A stretch of DNA of 64,000 nt from Alisma plantago-aquatica (taxonomy: Eukaryota > Streptophyta > Magnoliopsida > Alismatales > Alismataceae). The position numbers and the translations under genes are program-made. This document shows, piece by piece, positions 23,559-35,857 of the stretch (the stretch's first letter is position 1; the number at the start of each line of letters is the position of its first letter). The notes under the pieces are model-generated. The model saw only the letters and a list, made by a program, of their open reading frames with translations, was not told the origin of the DNA and searched no databases. The stretch is from assembly GCA_963693085.1 (NCBI GenBank), contig OY856412.1, forward strand, positions 1,409,403,194 to 1,409,467,193, written 5' to 3'.

Positions 23559-23573
23559 AAGAACTAGTAAAAT
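23559..23573. repeat. Target site duplication, right, of the LINE insertion
   Basis: AAGAACTAGTAAAAT matches 20986-21000 exactly; it follows the LINE tail. Confidence 0.92.
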
Positions 23574-24998
23574 ACAAATTAATGATAAATGATCTAACTT
23601 AGTAGCCCTTATTTCCCTAAAATCATCCCACTTGATTATACAATTGCATACAAGTACTAGAAATGATATTAATTATTTTAGTCAGATGTAATTAAACTTT
23701 TGACATTATTACAAATTTTAATAGGGAGAGAAATACTCACCTAAGGTGATAAGTAACTTAAAAATGTAGGTGATATGTTGAATTTCTCCCCAATCAAACT
23801 CTAGCAATTGGATCCATTTCGTTCTGCTCTCAACTCAGAAACCCTAGAAATGGAGAATAGGAGAGAAAGAGTGATAAAAGAGTGACAATTTATATCATTT
23901 TGAATCAAATCAGATGAGGGATATAATATCGACATGTGAGAGAGGATTCACCATGAAAAACTATGCAAAGTAGCTTGACTTAGTTGATTATATCATTTTC
24001 AGATGATAAAACCCTCGATCATCAATGGCACCACTTTCTCCTCTAAAATTGTAACCCTCCCTCTCTCACTAGGATTTAGTTTTTCTGTAATGAATAATGA
24101 AATATGAGATATCCTTGGGTGCTAGGTTGCTCATATATATCAAATAAGGTTCTTGGGTTGATTGGAAATTGATCCAACTTTGCACTTTCTTTTATTTCAA
24201 CAAACTTTTCTGTCATACTAATGCTACTAAAAATCATTTACTAAATAGGTCAAATCTCCTCCCAAAATTATGAAAAAATAGCATGATGTTTGAACCGTAA
24301 AGCTAAAATAAATCTTTCATTTCAATCAAAGTTGCCAATAAATAAATAAAAATAAAATACTAGACTACTATGTTTCATCCAGAATGCATGGTGGACTGAG
24401 TTTATCCTGCGAAAAGTAGACTGACATCCCTCTTTGGATTAATCTAAAATCATCTGAAAATTATGAAAAGTTAAGCTAATTTCTTAAATGAATCTTATAA
24501 AAATAGTTAAATTTTCATTTCGTTTGGATGTAATATTAAAAAGGATAAAAATCAAATACTTGAATGTTATATTTTAGTTTGTATACTTGGTTTGCTGGGT
24601 TTGTCTTCATGTAATTTGGCCCAGAAATAGGTTATAAAACATTTAACAATTCTGATAATTGGAAAGAGTTATTCCATTAAAGTAATCCATACCATATCCA
24701 ATTGCCAACCAAAATAGAGTTGTATATAAAATAGTAAAACTCATTTATTGCACCACTATACATATAAAATTATGCATTCATATGCTACCAAAACCTTAAT
24801 TTTGTCTGATAAGGGTTTTAACTCTAAAACTCAAATTATTTGAAATAAAAGCATATTTAGAGTTTCTCATTAGGTTTAAAGAATTAGAAATTGGAATATC
24901 ACCACTAATCAAACTCTAAACAATGATCAATATAGTTAAGCATGCAATCATTCAAGTAAACTCTAATTAGATGATTAATTTGAAAACATGTCTTTACA
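23574..24998 (-). repeat. Right part of old A-family LTR D
   Basis: The order of landmarks follows LTR A from about 4430 to 5795: CTCACCTAAGGTG, the GAGAAAGAGTGA..AAAGAG block, GATTCACCATGAAAA, a TATA-like CATATATAT, the decayed inverted repeat GGGTTGATTGGAAATTGATCC near 24155, AGGGTTTTAACTC and a decayed subterminal palindrome at 24955-24972, 26 bp from the end TTTACA at 24998. Divergence from A is much larger than between A1 and A2, so D is an old family member, probably a solo or truncated LTR. Confidence 0.7.
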
Positions 24999-25043
24999 AT
25001 ATAGGGATATACAAAATGGTAATGGCATGGAGAGATTCCTACT

Positions 25044-25870
25044 ATGAAATCAGTAGATGATGATAGAAGTACTTGTGTTGAAGAAGAAATTGCCGATGAT
25101 GTTGATGTGAACGAACTGATTCAGAGAGATATGGCTGATGCAATGCTAGATTGTTGTGGGGTAAATCTTACTGATCCACTTTCCTTATTTAGAAACATTA
25201 TGCATGATTCTGAGAGACCATCATACTTAAGATGCACTAAAATTATGAAGTTGGATGGTATGTTGAGATTTTATACTGTAAAGTTCTAAGAAGATACATG
25301 CATGCCTAAATAACTGTGTCTTATTTTAAAAGGACTATATTGATTTGAAACACTATACAAAATGACAATTTTGCATAAGGCCAAAACGTGTCCTCTTACC
25401 AAAGTAATGTGGTATCTACCTATAATATGAAATTTTAAAACTTGTTGTCCAATACCATGGATGTGCATAATTTATCTTGGCATGAAGAGTTTAAGAAATA
25501 CAATGGTGGGATCATACAACTTGTGTCTGATTTCCCACAATGGAAGAAAATTGATTAATTGTGCCCTAAATTTGGTGCAGAAGTCATAAATCTAAGACCA
25601 GATCTTTGAATTGATGGTATGAATCCATAGGACATAAACCAGACAAGATATCACTTGGCCTATTAATATTGTTATATATAATCTTCCTCCTTGGTTGTGT
25701 GTAAAAAATAAGTACGCCATGTTGACCTTGTTGATATCAGGACCCACAAAATTTGGAAATGATATTGATGTTTTTCTTGAACCTCTATTTGATGACTTAA
25801 AGAAACTCTAGGGAGAAGGTGTGATGATATATCATGCTTCGCATAGAATGACATTACTACCATATGGCCA
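25044..25870 (+). pseudogene. En/Spm (CACTA) TNP2-type transposase remnant
   Basis: The open part (25044-25289) encodes an acidic segment and then DSERPSYLRCTKIMKLDGML, corresponding to the PLYPGC-TK-LS..LRLFNLK region of plant TNP2 transposases. Further downstream, across stops and frame changes, are NLRPDL-IDGMNP (family: VRLGLA-DGFNPF), YNLPPWLCVKNKYAMLT-like sequence and GPTKFGNDIDVFLEPLFDDL (family: PGNDIDVYL.PL.EDL). TNP2 cuts and moves CACTA transposons. Stops at 25287, about 25606 and 25807 and several frame breaks show it is dead. No matching termini were found nearby. Confidence 0.82.
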
Positions 25871-28800
25871 CCTCGATTACAGAAGGAAGATGTAGAGGGA
25901 AGAGTGGTTGTGTGGCCCAAAGCCAGAGTTATCTATCAGAATGTATGATAAATTTATATGTAAACTAGTTTATGCACGTGCTCTGCACGTCCTCTATTTC
26001 ATTTATATAAAATTACATAGGAGGTTTCTACCTCTAATTATACCATCTACATTATGATTTCTTGACTTGATTGTTCTCAATTATTAAAAAAAGAACCTCA
26101 ACAAAAATGTAACTAAAATTAATGCATCATATCAACTTATTGGTGAATATGGACCAAGAGTTTATTGTTTACAAACAACACATTATAAAAACTTATTCAC
26201 TAATGTAACCTTTAATATCCTCATAGGAGGTGGATCATGCACAAGTGGTTGGGTTGAAAGGTTCCTAAAATCTTCTTTGATCACGACAACAGTGTGGGTG
26301 AAATATGTGGAAAAACTATGAGTCCTAACACATAATCCTACACCTAGTAAGTAGTTTTAGAAAGACATTTTTAGTAGGGTTTGGATAACATATCAGCTAG
26401 CTCATTTGCCTTCTGAAAAAGCATGCTTTATTGTAGGTAGATCTTAGTAAATTATTTAGTAAAAATAAAGAGACTGTAGGATAAACATAATGTTCAACAA
26501 AAATGGGTGTTTCTTTAGCAACAAAATAATGCAGAAAGAAGATAGAATTCTACATTGTATCGCTTAATCACAAATTTCTTAATTAAATTGAACAACGTGT
26601 GATCTAGTATTAGGCTTGTTATACTTTTTGCTCCCTACATCTTTTCTACCGTATAATGTGCTAGCTTATATGTAAAAAATTACAACTAACTTCATGTGAT
26701 GAGGTTTGGGTCATGTTATTACATGGGACTACATGGACTTCCTTTTAAGGAGGGTGGAATGCAAAATTGAACTTATGTAGAGACAAAAACCAATAGTGGA
26801 TCAGTTATTTCTCATAATATCATTATTGATAGAATATTAGCGGATGAAGGCACATGGCCTTAGATCATTCATAATTCATATACCACATCTCTACGCACTT
26901 TTATTTGAATGGATTAGGAAAAAATATGGAAACTATCATAAAACCTATTTAACATGTGTGAATATGGTGTATACATAGTGAGAGATGAGTTGGTTGATTC
27001 TGGGTATGTAGTTAGACCACACATATGATTTTATCTTTTGCTAACTATTCTTTAGGACCCAAGGTGGGTATTGGTAGAGGGATTTGTTGTACCATCAATA
27101 TTCGTTTTACATAGTATTATTTTCATAGTTTTTGGTATCTTATTATTCTCAAAAGAAGATGAAATAATGACTATTTCTCAGTTCACACCATAAACTTTGA
27201 GTTAGATGATCCTAGCAAAAGTTTTGACATATGGTTGTGACAATGATATTTCCTAAACATATTATGGAAGACACTGACTTAATGACTACATTGATCAATT
27301 TTGACCTCACTTTTTATTATAAAGGTGTAATAATATAAAACATTACATGGATACAAGATCAGCCACATTCCATGTCGTACTAATAACATATATATTGAGG
27401 ATTTTAAAACATTGATTTTGTACATAGTTTATGCAATTGATTTTTAAGAATCGAAATTTCTAATTTTAAATTATGGACCATTTTATATTGAAAGAATAAT
27501 ATATATTCTAAACCAACATAACCACTTGTTGAGGTGAATATAGCATGTCATAAAAGTAATGGTCATATGAATGGTTAAAAAATTCAACAAGAGGAGAAGT
27601 TTACTTAAATTATATTACGACAGATAGTAAAATACTATTTACGATGCATAGAACTAATAGAAATCATGCAGGTTCTATGATTTGTGGGGATCTAAAGTGT
27701 CAAGAGAATTTGAGTAGATAAATGCATGCATATGAGCTTAAGTTAAACAACATGGAGATGATTGAATATTTACAGTTTTAAGATCACTTTTTAGAAGGAA
27801 AACTGTCACACAAAATTATTTATAATATTTTTTATGTTTGAAAATGCACAAAAACCCTTACCGATAATGGTCTATTCATAAGTGTAAGCTAATTTATACA
27901 AATTCTTTTCATGAAGAACACATTACATAAACCAATAATATAACCACTTACCTCCAAAGCATGAGATACAAGGATATCATGTGATCTCTGAAAGTACTTC
28001 AATTTTTCATGTATAACTTTCAAATAAATCAAGTAGGATAAATCAGACTCTCCAGTGCTTAATTTGGTGACATCTAACATAATATTTTATTTGAATATTG
28101 ACTTAACAAATGTACATGATATCGTAGAAGTTGCAATCATACTAAATGGATTTTTTATTGATAGTGGATGAATGGAATATATTTTAAATACAATTTATAT
28201 CACATGGCTACGAGTTAGAACAAATAGCCTTTTAAATTGAAATAGTTGTACAAAAAAATTGATGTTTTTAAATGAATGGTTGAATACAAACATAATAAGA
28301 TGTATGTTGTCATAAAATTATATGAAACCCATGTTAAATTTAGGACCAGATCAATTAAAAATCAAAGAAATGCTTATATAATGATCTTAAGCTAGATGTA
28401 ATCCCTTAACAATGCAATAACAATTTCTAGACCTCCAACATGTCTTGCTTAAGGTATGTCATGTACCTAATCTAGAATATTAGATGGTATTTTTTTATTA
28501 TTTATCATCAAATATTCTTAGCTCGTCACTTTTATAGCAATAAAATTTAAAAGTAAATGGAAGAAAATTTAAGAAATAAATTATGGCCTTGTGTAAGTAG
28601 ATGTCTCTCAGAATTCTAAGAACCTGGATCACAAATGTAGTCCCAAGCCTCCTCATTCTAATCATATGAACATAACTTCTTCAAACAATATCAATTTCAT
28701 ATTTTTCTTAATAATACAAAATATGTACACCCAGTACCAAAATATTAAATTAATGAACGAAACCTAGTACTCCATATGAATCTTCTTCCTTGGTCATAAA

Positions 28801-29379
28801 ATGGTGATTAAAAAGGCTCATCATGTGGTGTCTAAATTTCAATAAAGTAATCCATAATTTCATGTAAACTATACTGTAATCTTAAAGACATTATTGTATG
28901 AAAATGTTAATTACAGAAACTAAAATATATTTACAGAAAGGAACAATCATAAAATGATAGTCAAATTGAAAACTATAAAAATGTATGATTGAACGTGTTG
29001 GAAGAAATTTGTTGGGGCAAGGAAAATAGCCACAATAAGTATTTTCCTAAGCAAGTCAAGTGATTTTTTGAACTCCCATGAAGTTGGTTCAATGCAACTA
29101 CTATTGTACACATGCAACACCAATATAATTTTCAAAAGTAGAAGGTTGTGATCATGCTCAAACCACTTTTATTTTGCAAAATCTTACTTACTGATGAGTT
29201 ATTGAGTAAACACATCGAGACAATGCAAATGAAACAACAATCAAAATTACAATGACAAGAATAAATTACCTTTGTGGGCAATGTTAATAAATGAAGTATC
29301 TCAAATCAGAAACCAATATCTTTTTTAGAAACTTTGTATGTACTCCTTGGAGAGGACAACTTCTATTTGCATACTCAAT
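25871..29379. other. AT-rich region, no gene supported
   Basis: This stretch is strongly AT-rich and dense in stops in all frames. It may include more of the decayed CACTA element (the tract near 27055 can be read as D-P-R-W-V-L-V-E-G-F-V-V), but this is too weak to call. I see no LTR pair, PBS, RNA gene or clear repeat. Confidence 0.5.
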
Positions 29380-30010
29380 CCACATCAGTATTGAGCGCAC
29401 AACATACTTTCTCTTCGTCCTTCTTGACGTACATGGTTGATCCTGCAAGACACGATCACACTACGGAAGTCCCTAGCATGAAATAGGCGATGTGGCGAAT
29501 GATTGAAACGTGAAGAAATACCCTCTTGCACATATTGCGAGAAGGAATATATATGTACTGTTCGGCAACGCGTTTGGTACAATAGCTTCCCACCATGTTA
29601 AATTCCCGCGGTGACGATTGTCTGGTTTTAAACCTTGTTGGTCGCTTGATAATACGGAAATAATGAATAGTTCAAGCAATAGATCCAATCGGCGTTAGGT
29701 GTGGCAGCGATTACGCTGTCTGTGTTTGCCCGGAATGACTTTCCTTACCGAAACGCTGCCCAGACGCTTTGCGAAACAAAGCAATAGTAATGATGCCGGC
29801 GGTTGCTTGCCAAGAATCTAGTGACGTCGATGACCTTGGGGACAGTGGCCTCGCTGCATGTTGTCAATTTAGATCCAAATTTAATAGCAGAACGACACGA
29901 AATGACGATAACTTAGCAAAAAATAAATAGATGTTATAAAGAACAAGCAAGACCAGATTGGGAGACGGCGACATCTTCTAAATAATTATCAAGGGGCACC
30001 GATGCGGAAC
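29380..30010. other. GC-enriched island of unknown nature
   Basis: Base composition rises sharply relative to both sides, with several CpG dinucleotides (for example the tract at 29700-29850). A minus-strand frame of 71 codons (29473-29688) is open, but I recognise no domain in it. It could be an exon or promoter fragment captured by a transposon, or a transposon terminal region. Confidence 0.3.
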
Positions 30011-30197
30011 AGATGAGATGTGTAGGAGTGCCGAAGAACATTCATACCATTAAACACCTTGAAAACAGCAGATGGATGGTGCCCAGAAAAACTGAACTAT
30101 GGTTGTTGGCAAAGTAATGAGAAGGTTTGGAAAAGGACCTAAAGAGGAGTATGGAGTGTTAGGATAAGATCGGGAAAGAGATACTGCTAGGTGAGGG

Positions 30198-30364
30198 GAT
30201 GTTAGGTTAATAAAGAGTACAACATTTATATGATACAAAGAGGAAGGAGACGAAAGGAAGAGTCTGCAATTCTTAAGATAACAGTAGGAGAGAGACTGTT
30301 GGGCCGAGATGTTGGATTATTAAAGAGTCCAACATTTTTAAGATACAAAGAAGATGGAGACGAG
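30198..30364. repeat. Diverged ~55 bp direct repeat
   Basis: GATGTTAGGTTAATAAAGAG at 30198 and GATGTTGGATTATTAAAGAG at 30309 start two ~55 bp blocks that continue with CCAACATTT.. ATACAAAGA and GGAGACGA. About 80% similar by eye, with 56 bp of different sequence between them. The origin is unknown. Confidence 0.7.
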
Positions 30365-32769
30365 TACTGGTGTTTAGATTGGTAGAATAGTAGATTATAA
30401 TTGTGATTCTATTCTATTTGTGTATGTAATTGGCAATTGATATGAGAATACATGTAATCATAGTACCTAAGAAGACCCCCTACAATTCTTCCTCCAGTTC
30501 CTCCTTAATTAACTGCTTGGGTTGCAAATGACCTATTTGAATCACTAGGTCCTAAATTTAGGGGGTAGGCACTATGGTTACACAATTTAGAAGAAGGGTT
30601 GACTATGATGGTCTATATCCTGGAGGACGTTGTAGGTCTAAATAAAGATACTACTATATAGTTGATAGATAGTATGGAGTTGTTTAGTTGTGATTGGTTG
30701 ATTACAATCATGATAGAACTTTGATGCGGTAAGGGCCTATGGCTAAATACCTTGTTCTTTATATGTGAACATATATATATATATTGATTATTTTTCTTAT
30801 ATATTAATCCATACATATATATTTTGGAGTTGCTTATATACGATGCGTTGACAATTCATACTAACTAATGTGGTACTTCTAGTTCCATCATTGATTAGTT
30901 GTGTAGGTCGAGACCCGACAACTGTCAATTATTACAACTCTACCATATTTTGATATTTTGGTACTTGTGGGAAAGAGCGTGATTATAGCTCGTTTCAACG
31001 TTTAGTAAGTTTTGGGCACTTTGCTTATACTTTTGTCTTAATAATTACATTTCAATGTAGAATTTGAGTTTTTTTATTTTCCTTCTTTTCACTTAGCAAT
31101 AAGCATTGGGAGTTGTTAGTAATTGTCCATGCTGGCAATCCACATATTATCTCTATCCTTTAGGTAATAAATAGGAAGTGGGGGACAAATAATGAAAATG
31201 GTATTAGTAGTTTAAGTAAAATATATATTAATGTATGCATCATTACATGACTATTTACTAATTCAACTAAATGAATTACTTTGACATATAGTGGTATAAA
31301 ACATTCAAACTGGTCGAAGAAAAGGTAAATAAAGAAAATTATTAACTTGGAAGAATGTTAAGGTAGTTTTCTGACTCCAATGCACATATATGCCGACTAT
31401 GCATACTTTTATTTACCATCATTTTGTATAATTGTAAATTTATAGCGTCCTATACAAAATATGAATTGAATATATAGATATTATGTGATGTGGTAAGTGG
31501 ACCTGGTTGTCAAACTGGTATCAAAAACATCATTCTATACAAAAGGTAATCTATATAGGCTTGATCATCGTAAGTAAATAATTTCATATGATAATATGAA
31601 AAATAGAAGTTTTAAAGTGGTTCACTCTCTCTACCCCTAATTAATATTACAAAGCCTAACACAAAAGAAGAATCAGATGAGATACAAGAATGGTGAGTAC
31701 AATCCTTTATTAAAGAAGTCAACTTTGTTTGATTAGGATAAAATATGAGTTTTCTAAATGTTGATGTCATTATTTCTATATGAATGTGATGGTTATGAAT
31801 TATTGCAACTTTAAATTGGATACAAATGAGTTGTTGGTGCATGTGTGAACGACGTATGTATATATCCATATGCCTATGAATGGATGTGTAAAGGAATGAA
31901 TAAAATGAGAATTGTATTTGTACATGTAATCAGGATAAAATTGCATGTTTTTTTAAATTGTGTATTTGCATGAGAATGGAATTAAGTGTTGATGAGAATA
32001 GAAATGCATGTGTGTGAATGAATTGTGTGGATGTGGACTCTTGTGTGTGTTTGTTAGTGTAGGTTTTGTAGGTGTATTAACTCGTTATTGAGCTAAACTT
32101 AGGATGTAACATGTAGTCTTATGGATTACAAGTTATGCATCCCACTAATCATTCTAACAGCACATCTGTAGACCGTCTATATAAAGAAACCAAACATGCT
32201 AGGTCAGTTATTATAAAAAATGGACGTTGTAGATCTACATCATCAATTTTTCATAAAAATCCAAAGTCAATTTGTCGTTATGAGTTAAAATTTTAATTGA
32301 TAAGGACGTACAATGTCAATTATTTTAGACAAAGCAATGCTTCTGACATCTTTAGGGTCAGTTTCTTTCCATAGAATGATCTTATAATTGTTGTTGATAT
32401 TGCTTTATATCGCTGATTTCTATTTTCATAGCAACCCAAATTAACTTTGTACTCTTTGTTTTAGCTTACCCTAGAAACTAATGCGGAAGGTCCTTAGTTA
32501 TATTTTTGCACACTTAGTGTCCTTACAAAACTGATGTTGTAGGTCAAATTTAACTAATGTCATATGGTGTATATGTACTAGTGTCACCTTAGGACACAAA
32601 ATAACTTCATATGTTTTATTTACAAGGCATGTTAAATATTCATAAATTAGTCATTTTCAAGGGGTAGAAATTCTTTGTTGACAAACTTCTATATTTCACA
32701 TATTATTCTAGGAATTTTGTAAACTCACATTAGAATTATTCTAAAACAACTCTCTTTTGAAGTGAGAGG
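30365..32769. other. AT-rich region, no gene supported
   Basis: It contains a TA microsatellite near 30769-30783 and otherwise unremarkable AT-rich sequence up to the target site of element G. No coding similarity, PBS or LTR edge is seen. Confidence 0.5.
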
Positions 32770-32774
32770 GTCCT
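32770..32774. repeat. Probable target site duplication, left, of element G
   Basis: GTCCT precedes the left LTR; GTCGT follows the right LTR at 43928-43932. Four of five bases match, which fits a 5 bp duplication with one later mutation. Confidence 0.65.
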
Positions 32775-34309
32775 TGTGACGAACCCAAATTCTACATACT
32801 TTCCTTAGTGACATATACAGATATGCGTGCACTCATATCTACAAATGTCAAAAGGGAAAATAGTGGAAATCAAGATAGCCAACTAAAATCAGAGATAAGT
32901 TAAGATCAAGTTCACATCATAGCAAATAGCCACACAACATTTCATTCAATAATTGAAAGATAAAGTCATACATATTGATACTGGAAAAAGAAGAAGAATA
33001 AGTCTATGATTATTACATTGGATCTCAATCATCCTCAATATAAGCTAGGGAAAGAAATAACTAGCATCTAGCAATAAAGAGATAAGAGGAAAAGGTCTAT
33101 CTAATAAATCCTCCATGCTTATTATTTGTGCCTTCAGGTACTTTGAATATGTGTTTCACTTTGATCATCATTTGTTCCTTGCACCTAGAAAATACGAGAA
33201 ACAAAAACATCAACAAAGTTGGTACGTGGAGTAAAAGCTATACTATGCTGGTATACAAAATACTCAAAATTTGAAAAGGAAAGAGAAAACGTTATTTAAA
33301 GGCAGAAAATCAGGTAATCCCAAATTATTAGCCTCATTTATAGTGAACATGCATTACTATGGTGGACTTAGCACATAATTGCATAAATAGTGGGCCCTTC
33401 CCCGTGTACCTTGTACTCTAGGGATCTCCCCGTATACCATGTACTCTAGGGAGGTGCTAGTCAACATTAAAGCTTTCCCTCTCTAATAGGGAGTTTAATG
33501 AACACCACTAGTAACTACATTTCACTTATATTCAGTTATGTTCTTTTATGTCCAAGGCGGTAAATCATCAATTAATCATATATTCACATCCATCAATGTA
33601 TATCAATTTCATGCAACAATTACATATACTTAACATCCAGCAAAACTAGTCATATAATTATATCCACGTACCTTTAATTCTCAGATCTGGATTCCACAAG
33701 CCCTAGATTATGAGAAAGATAGTAGATCACCCTGAAATGTAAACAAAACCATAAGTTACTATGGATTCCCATTATTCCACATTAGGGTTTCTTATTAGGG
33801 TTTAGGTCATTAGGGATGTTACTTTAGGATACATAGGATTCAAAGTTGGGGGTATGAGATTAGGGTCGTCCAGGTTAATCAAGGACATTTAATATGAGAG
33901 TTTTTCATAAATTGTATATAGTATTCATAATAAGGTGAGAAAAACTAGAAATTAGGGTTCTTCTCAATCATTGGATTAACTATCTTCCCTAAATAGGTTT
34001 TCAATTAACATGATGACCAAGATTGTAATTAGGGTTTAATATGTCCCCAAGGCAGAAATAACATCATTTATAACTATTATTACACAAAATATGTATTAAA
34101 AGGTCATTAGTGATGGTAGACCATATTTTCCGAAAAGGGTTCAGATCCAGGTCATGATTATATTTTATTTAGATAGATTGGATTTTTCTGATGAAAATGG
34201 TATATTGGTTCGATATTTCTTGATATTCCTATCATTTTCTAGAATTTTTCTAAAATCTGACCAATCAAGAAATTCTAAAGAAATTAAATAAAATAAAATA
34301 AAGATTTGT

Positions 34310-35430
34310 GAGCTCTGGCTCGCGGATCATGTGAGGGATCTGACCAACCGGACCCTCTCACTGACCCGCGAGCAAGCACTCGTCTAAGCGGGGGGTCAGG
34401 CTCACTGAAATGTCAGGAATGCCCCTCACTCTTTCCTGTTGGGCTCGTGTCCGGGTGATTGTGAGAAAGGAAAATCACCCATCCGAAAGTTCCTGCTCGC
34501 GCCATGGCTGCAGCGAGGAATTGGGGGAGAGCTAGACTGATTTCTAGGATGAACTGGGCTACGCCGGTCATCGGGTTGATTTCGCAGGCTCACGACGGTT
34601 GCGGGGAGGTCGAGCTCATCGGAAAAGGTAGTCTGGGCATCGTTTTTGGATCGAAAGAGATTGAAAATAGGTCGATGAGTGAAGTTGAGGTTTACCTGCC
34701 CTTAGGTTGGATTGAGGGAGTCAGAAGCTTCGCGGCGGTCTACCAGTGCTGTTGCAATCTTCCCGCGCCTCCGAGATGGTCCTAACCTCGCCGGCGGTGA
34801 AGCTTTGGAGCTCAGCTGCGGCGGCTCGTCGACCCGAGGTCCTATGCTTCCGCAGCTCCAACTGGGGGTGGTGTTCGAATTGTCAGGGTCATGAGATGGT
34901 GTGATCGCTCTCAATTAGACGGAGGAATCCACCAGAGTGAGGGGGAGGTCGGGGAGCAGGTGAGCAGGGGTACTCAAGGTGAGGGAGGTAGGGGCGATCT
35001 CGGTTGCAATTGAGGTGTTGGTGCGACTAAAGGGAAGGTGGCGGAGCTACTGGGATCCTTAAATAGGTGTGGGGGTGCTAGGAAGGGGAGCCCTAATTTT
35101 GGCTGCCGCCGCCACTGAGAGGTGCGAGAACTCAGGAGGTCTTTCTCCCAGTTGCATGGACGAGGGGAGGTTAGTAGAGGGTTGTTAGGTTCGTTTTTGA
35201 GAGTGGAAGGGTTCCTCCAAATATCTCGGGGAGAGGGGACGAGATTGGAGCGCTGGATCTCTCAGATGGTTCATCATTCTGTGGGAGGCGAAGACCCGGT
35301 CTTGTGGGAGGTTAGGGACGACTCAGGTGTCGTTGGATCTCGTGTGATTCCTGATCCACTGATCGGGTGGCTGAGATTAATTCCCAGTGAGTGGTCCGCG
35401 CCCAAAGCAGCCCAAAAGACCGCGTGATAG
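34310..35430 (-). promoter_or_regulatory. GC-rich leader island in LTR G
   Basis: Within an AT-rich LTR, this ~1.1 kb tract is GC- and CpG-rich and lies mostly downstream of the TATA box on the minus strand, so it would form the start of the transcript. The foldback at 34319-34372 pairs CTCGCGG with CCGCGAG around a second complementary pair. The equivalent in the right LTR spans about 42425-43550. It may be a captured host 5' region or a family-specific leader. Confidence 0.5.
35059..35065 (-). promoter_or_regulatory. TATA box of the left LTR of G
   Basis: The minus strand reads CACACCTATTTAAGGA. The equivalent in the right LTR is 43177-43183, and N has CACACCTATATAAAGGA at 56801-56817. Confidence 0.5.
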
Positions 35431-35819
35431 ATTAAATGCCCCATTTAATCGCGAACTTTAGTCCTAGGCCAAATTAGGTGATATAATACACAAAATTTCA
35501 AATGTAAATAACTATAAATTGGTAACTCCCATTGAAATGAGATTTTAGGCATAGTTTTATAATGTTATGATTTAGTTATGGTGCAAAATTAGAGTCCCAA
35601 TTCGATTATTGACTATGTCAATTGACTAAAAGTCATAATACTTGTGTTATTGACTTTATATATATATCATTATTGATGGTATAAGGTGATATTGATGATC
35701 CATTTAATCAAATTAGTGAGAGAGATGATTGAGGGCATAATTGGAACAATTAAATTTGTAAGAGAGAGATTCAAATTAATATATATATATATATATATAT
35801 ATAAACTCACTCTTTCACA

Positions 35820-35857
35820 TTCTCCCCTCCTTTTTAGGAATTTTGCCCTCAAAATTC
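35820..35857 (-). promoter_or_regulatory. PPT and adjacent palindrome of chromovirus G
   Basis: On the minus strand AAAAAGGAGGGGAGAA abuts the 3' LTR. Upstream of it is GAATTTTGAGGGCAAAATTC (35838-35857), a palindrome with perfect 8 bp arms. It lies at and just past the stop codon (TGA, 35856-35858) of the polyprotein. Confidence 0.85.

Larger units (their letters stand above)
21001..23560 (+). mobile_element. 5'-truncated L1-type LINE
   Basis: A 2.56 kb insertion ends in ten A bases (23551-23560) and is bracketed by a 15 bp direct duplication, the hallmark of target-primed reverse transcription. It starts inside the RT, so ORF1 and the endonuclease are absent. Coding remnants for RT, a zinc-binding/connection region and RNase H follow in plus orientation, broken by several stops and frameshifts. 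It is inserted in LTR D and is therefore younger than D. Confidence 0.93.
32775..35819 (-). repeat. 3' LTR of chromovirus G (3045 bp)
   Basis: On the plus strand it starts TGTGACGAACCC and ends CTTTCACA next to the PPT. Blocks include a 28 bp tandem duplication (33399-33456, with GTACTCTAGGGA), clusters of TTAGGGTTT (33782, 33795), a GC-rich island from about 34310 to 35430 with a foldback at 34319-34372, a TATA box (35059-35065, minus) and a TA microsatellite (35780-35803). Short reading frames in the GC-rich island are not conserved in the other LTR. Confidence 0.92.

Noticed and set aside
27055..27110. Further TNP2-type coding remnant
   Set aside because: A short readable stretch exists, but it is too brief and isolated to separate from chance.
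31510..31530. Possible primer binding site (CTGGTATCAAAAAC)
   Set aside because: Only eight bases match the Met site and there is no LTR edge next to it.
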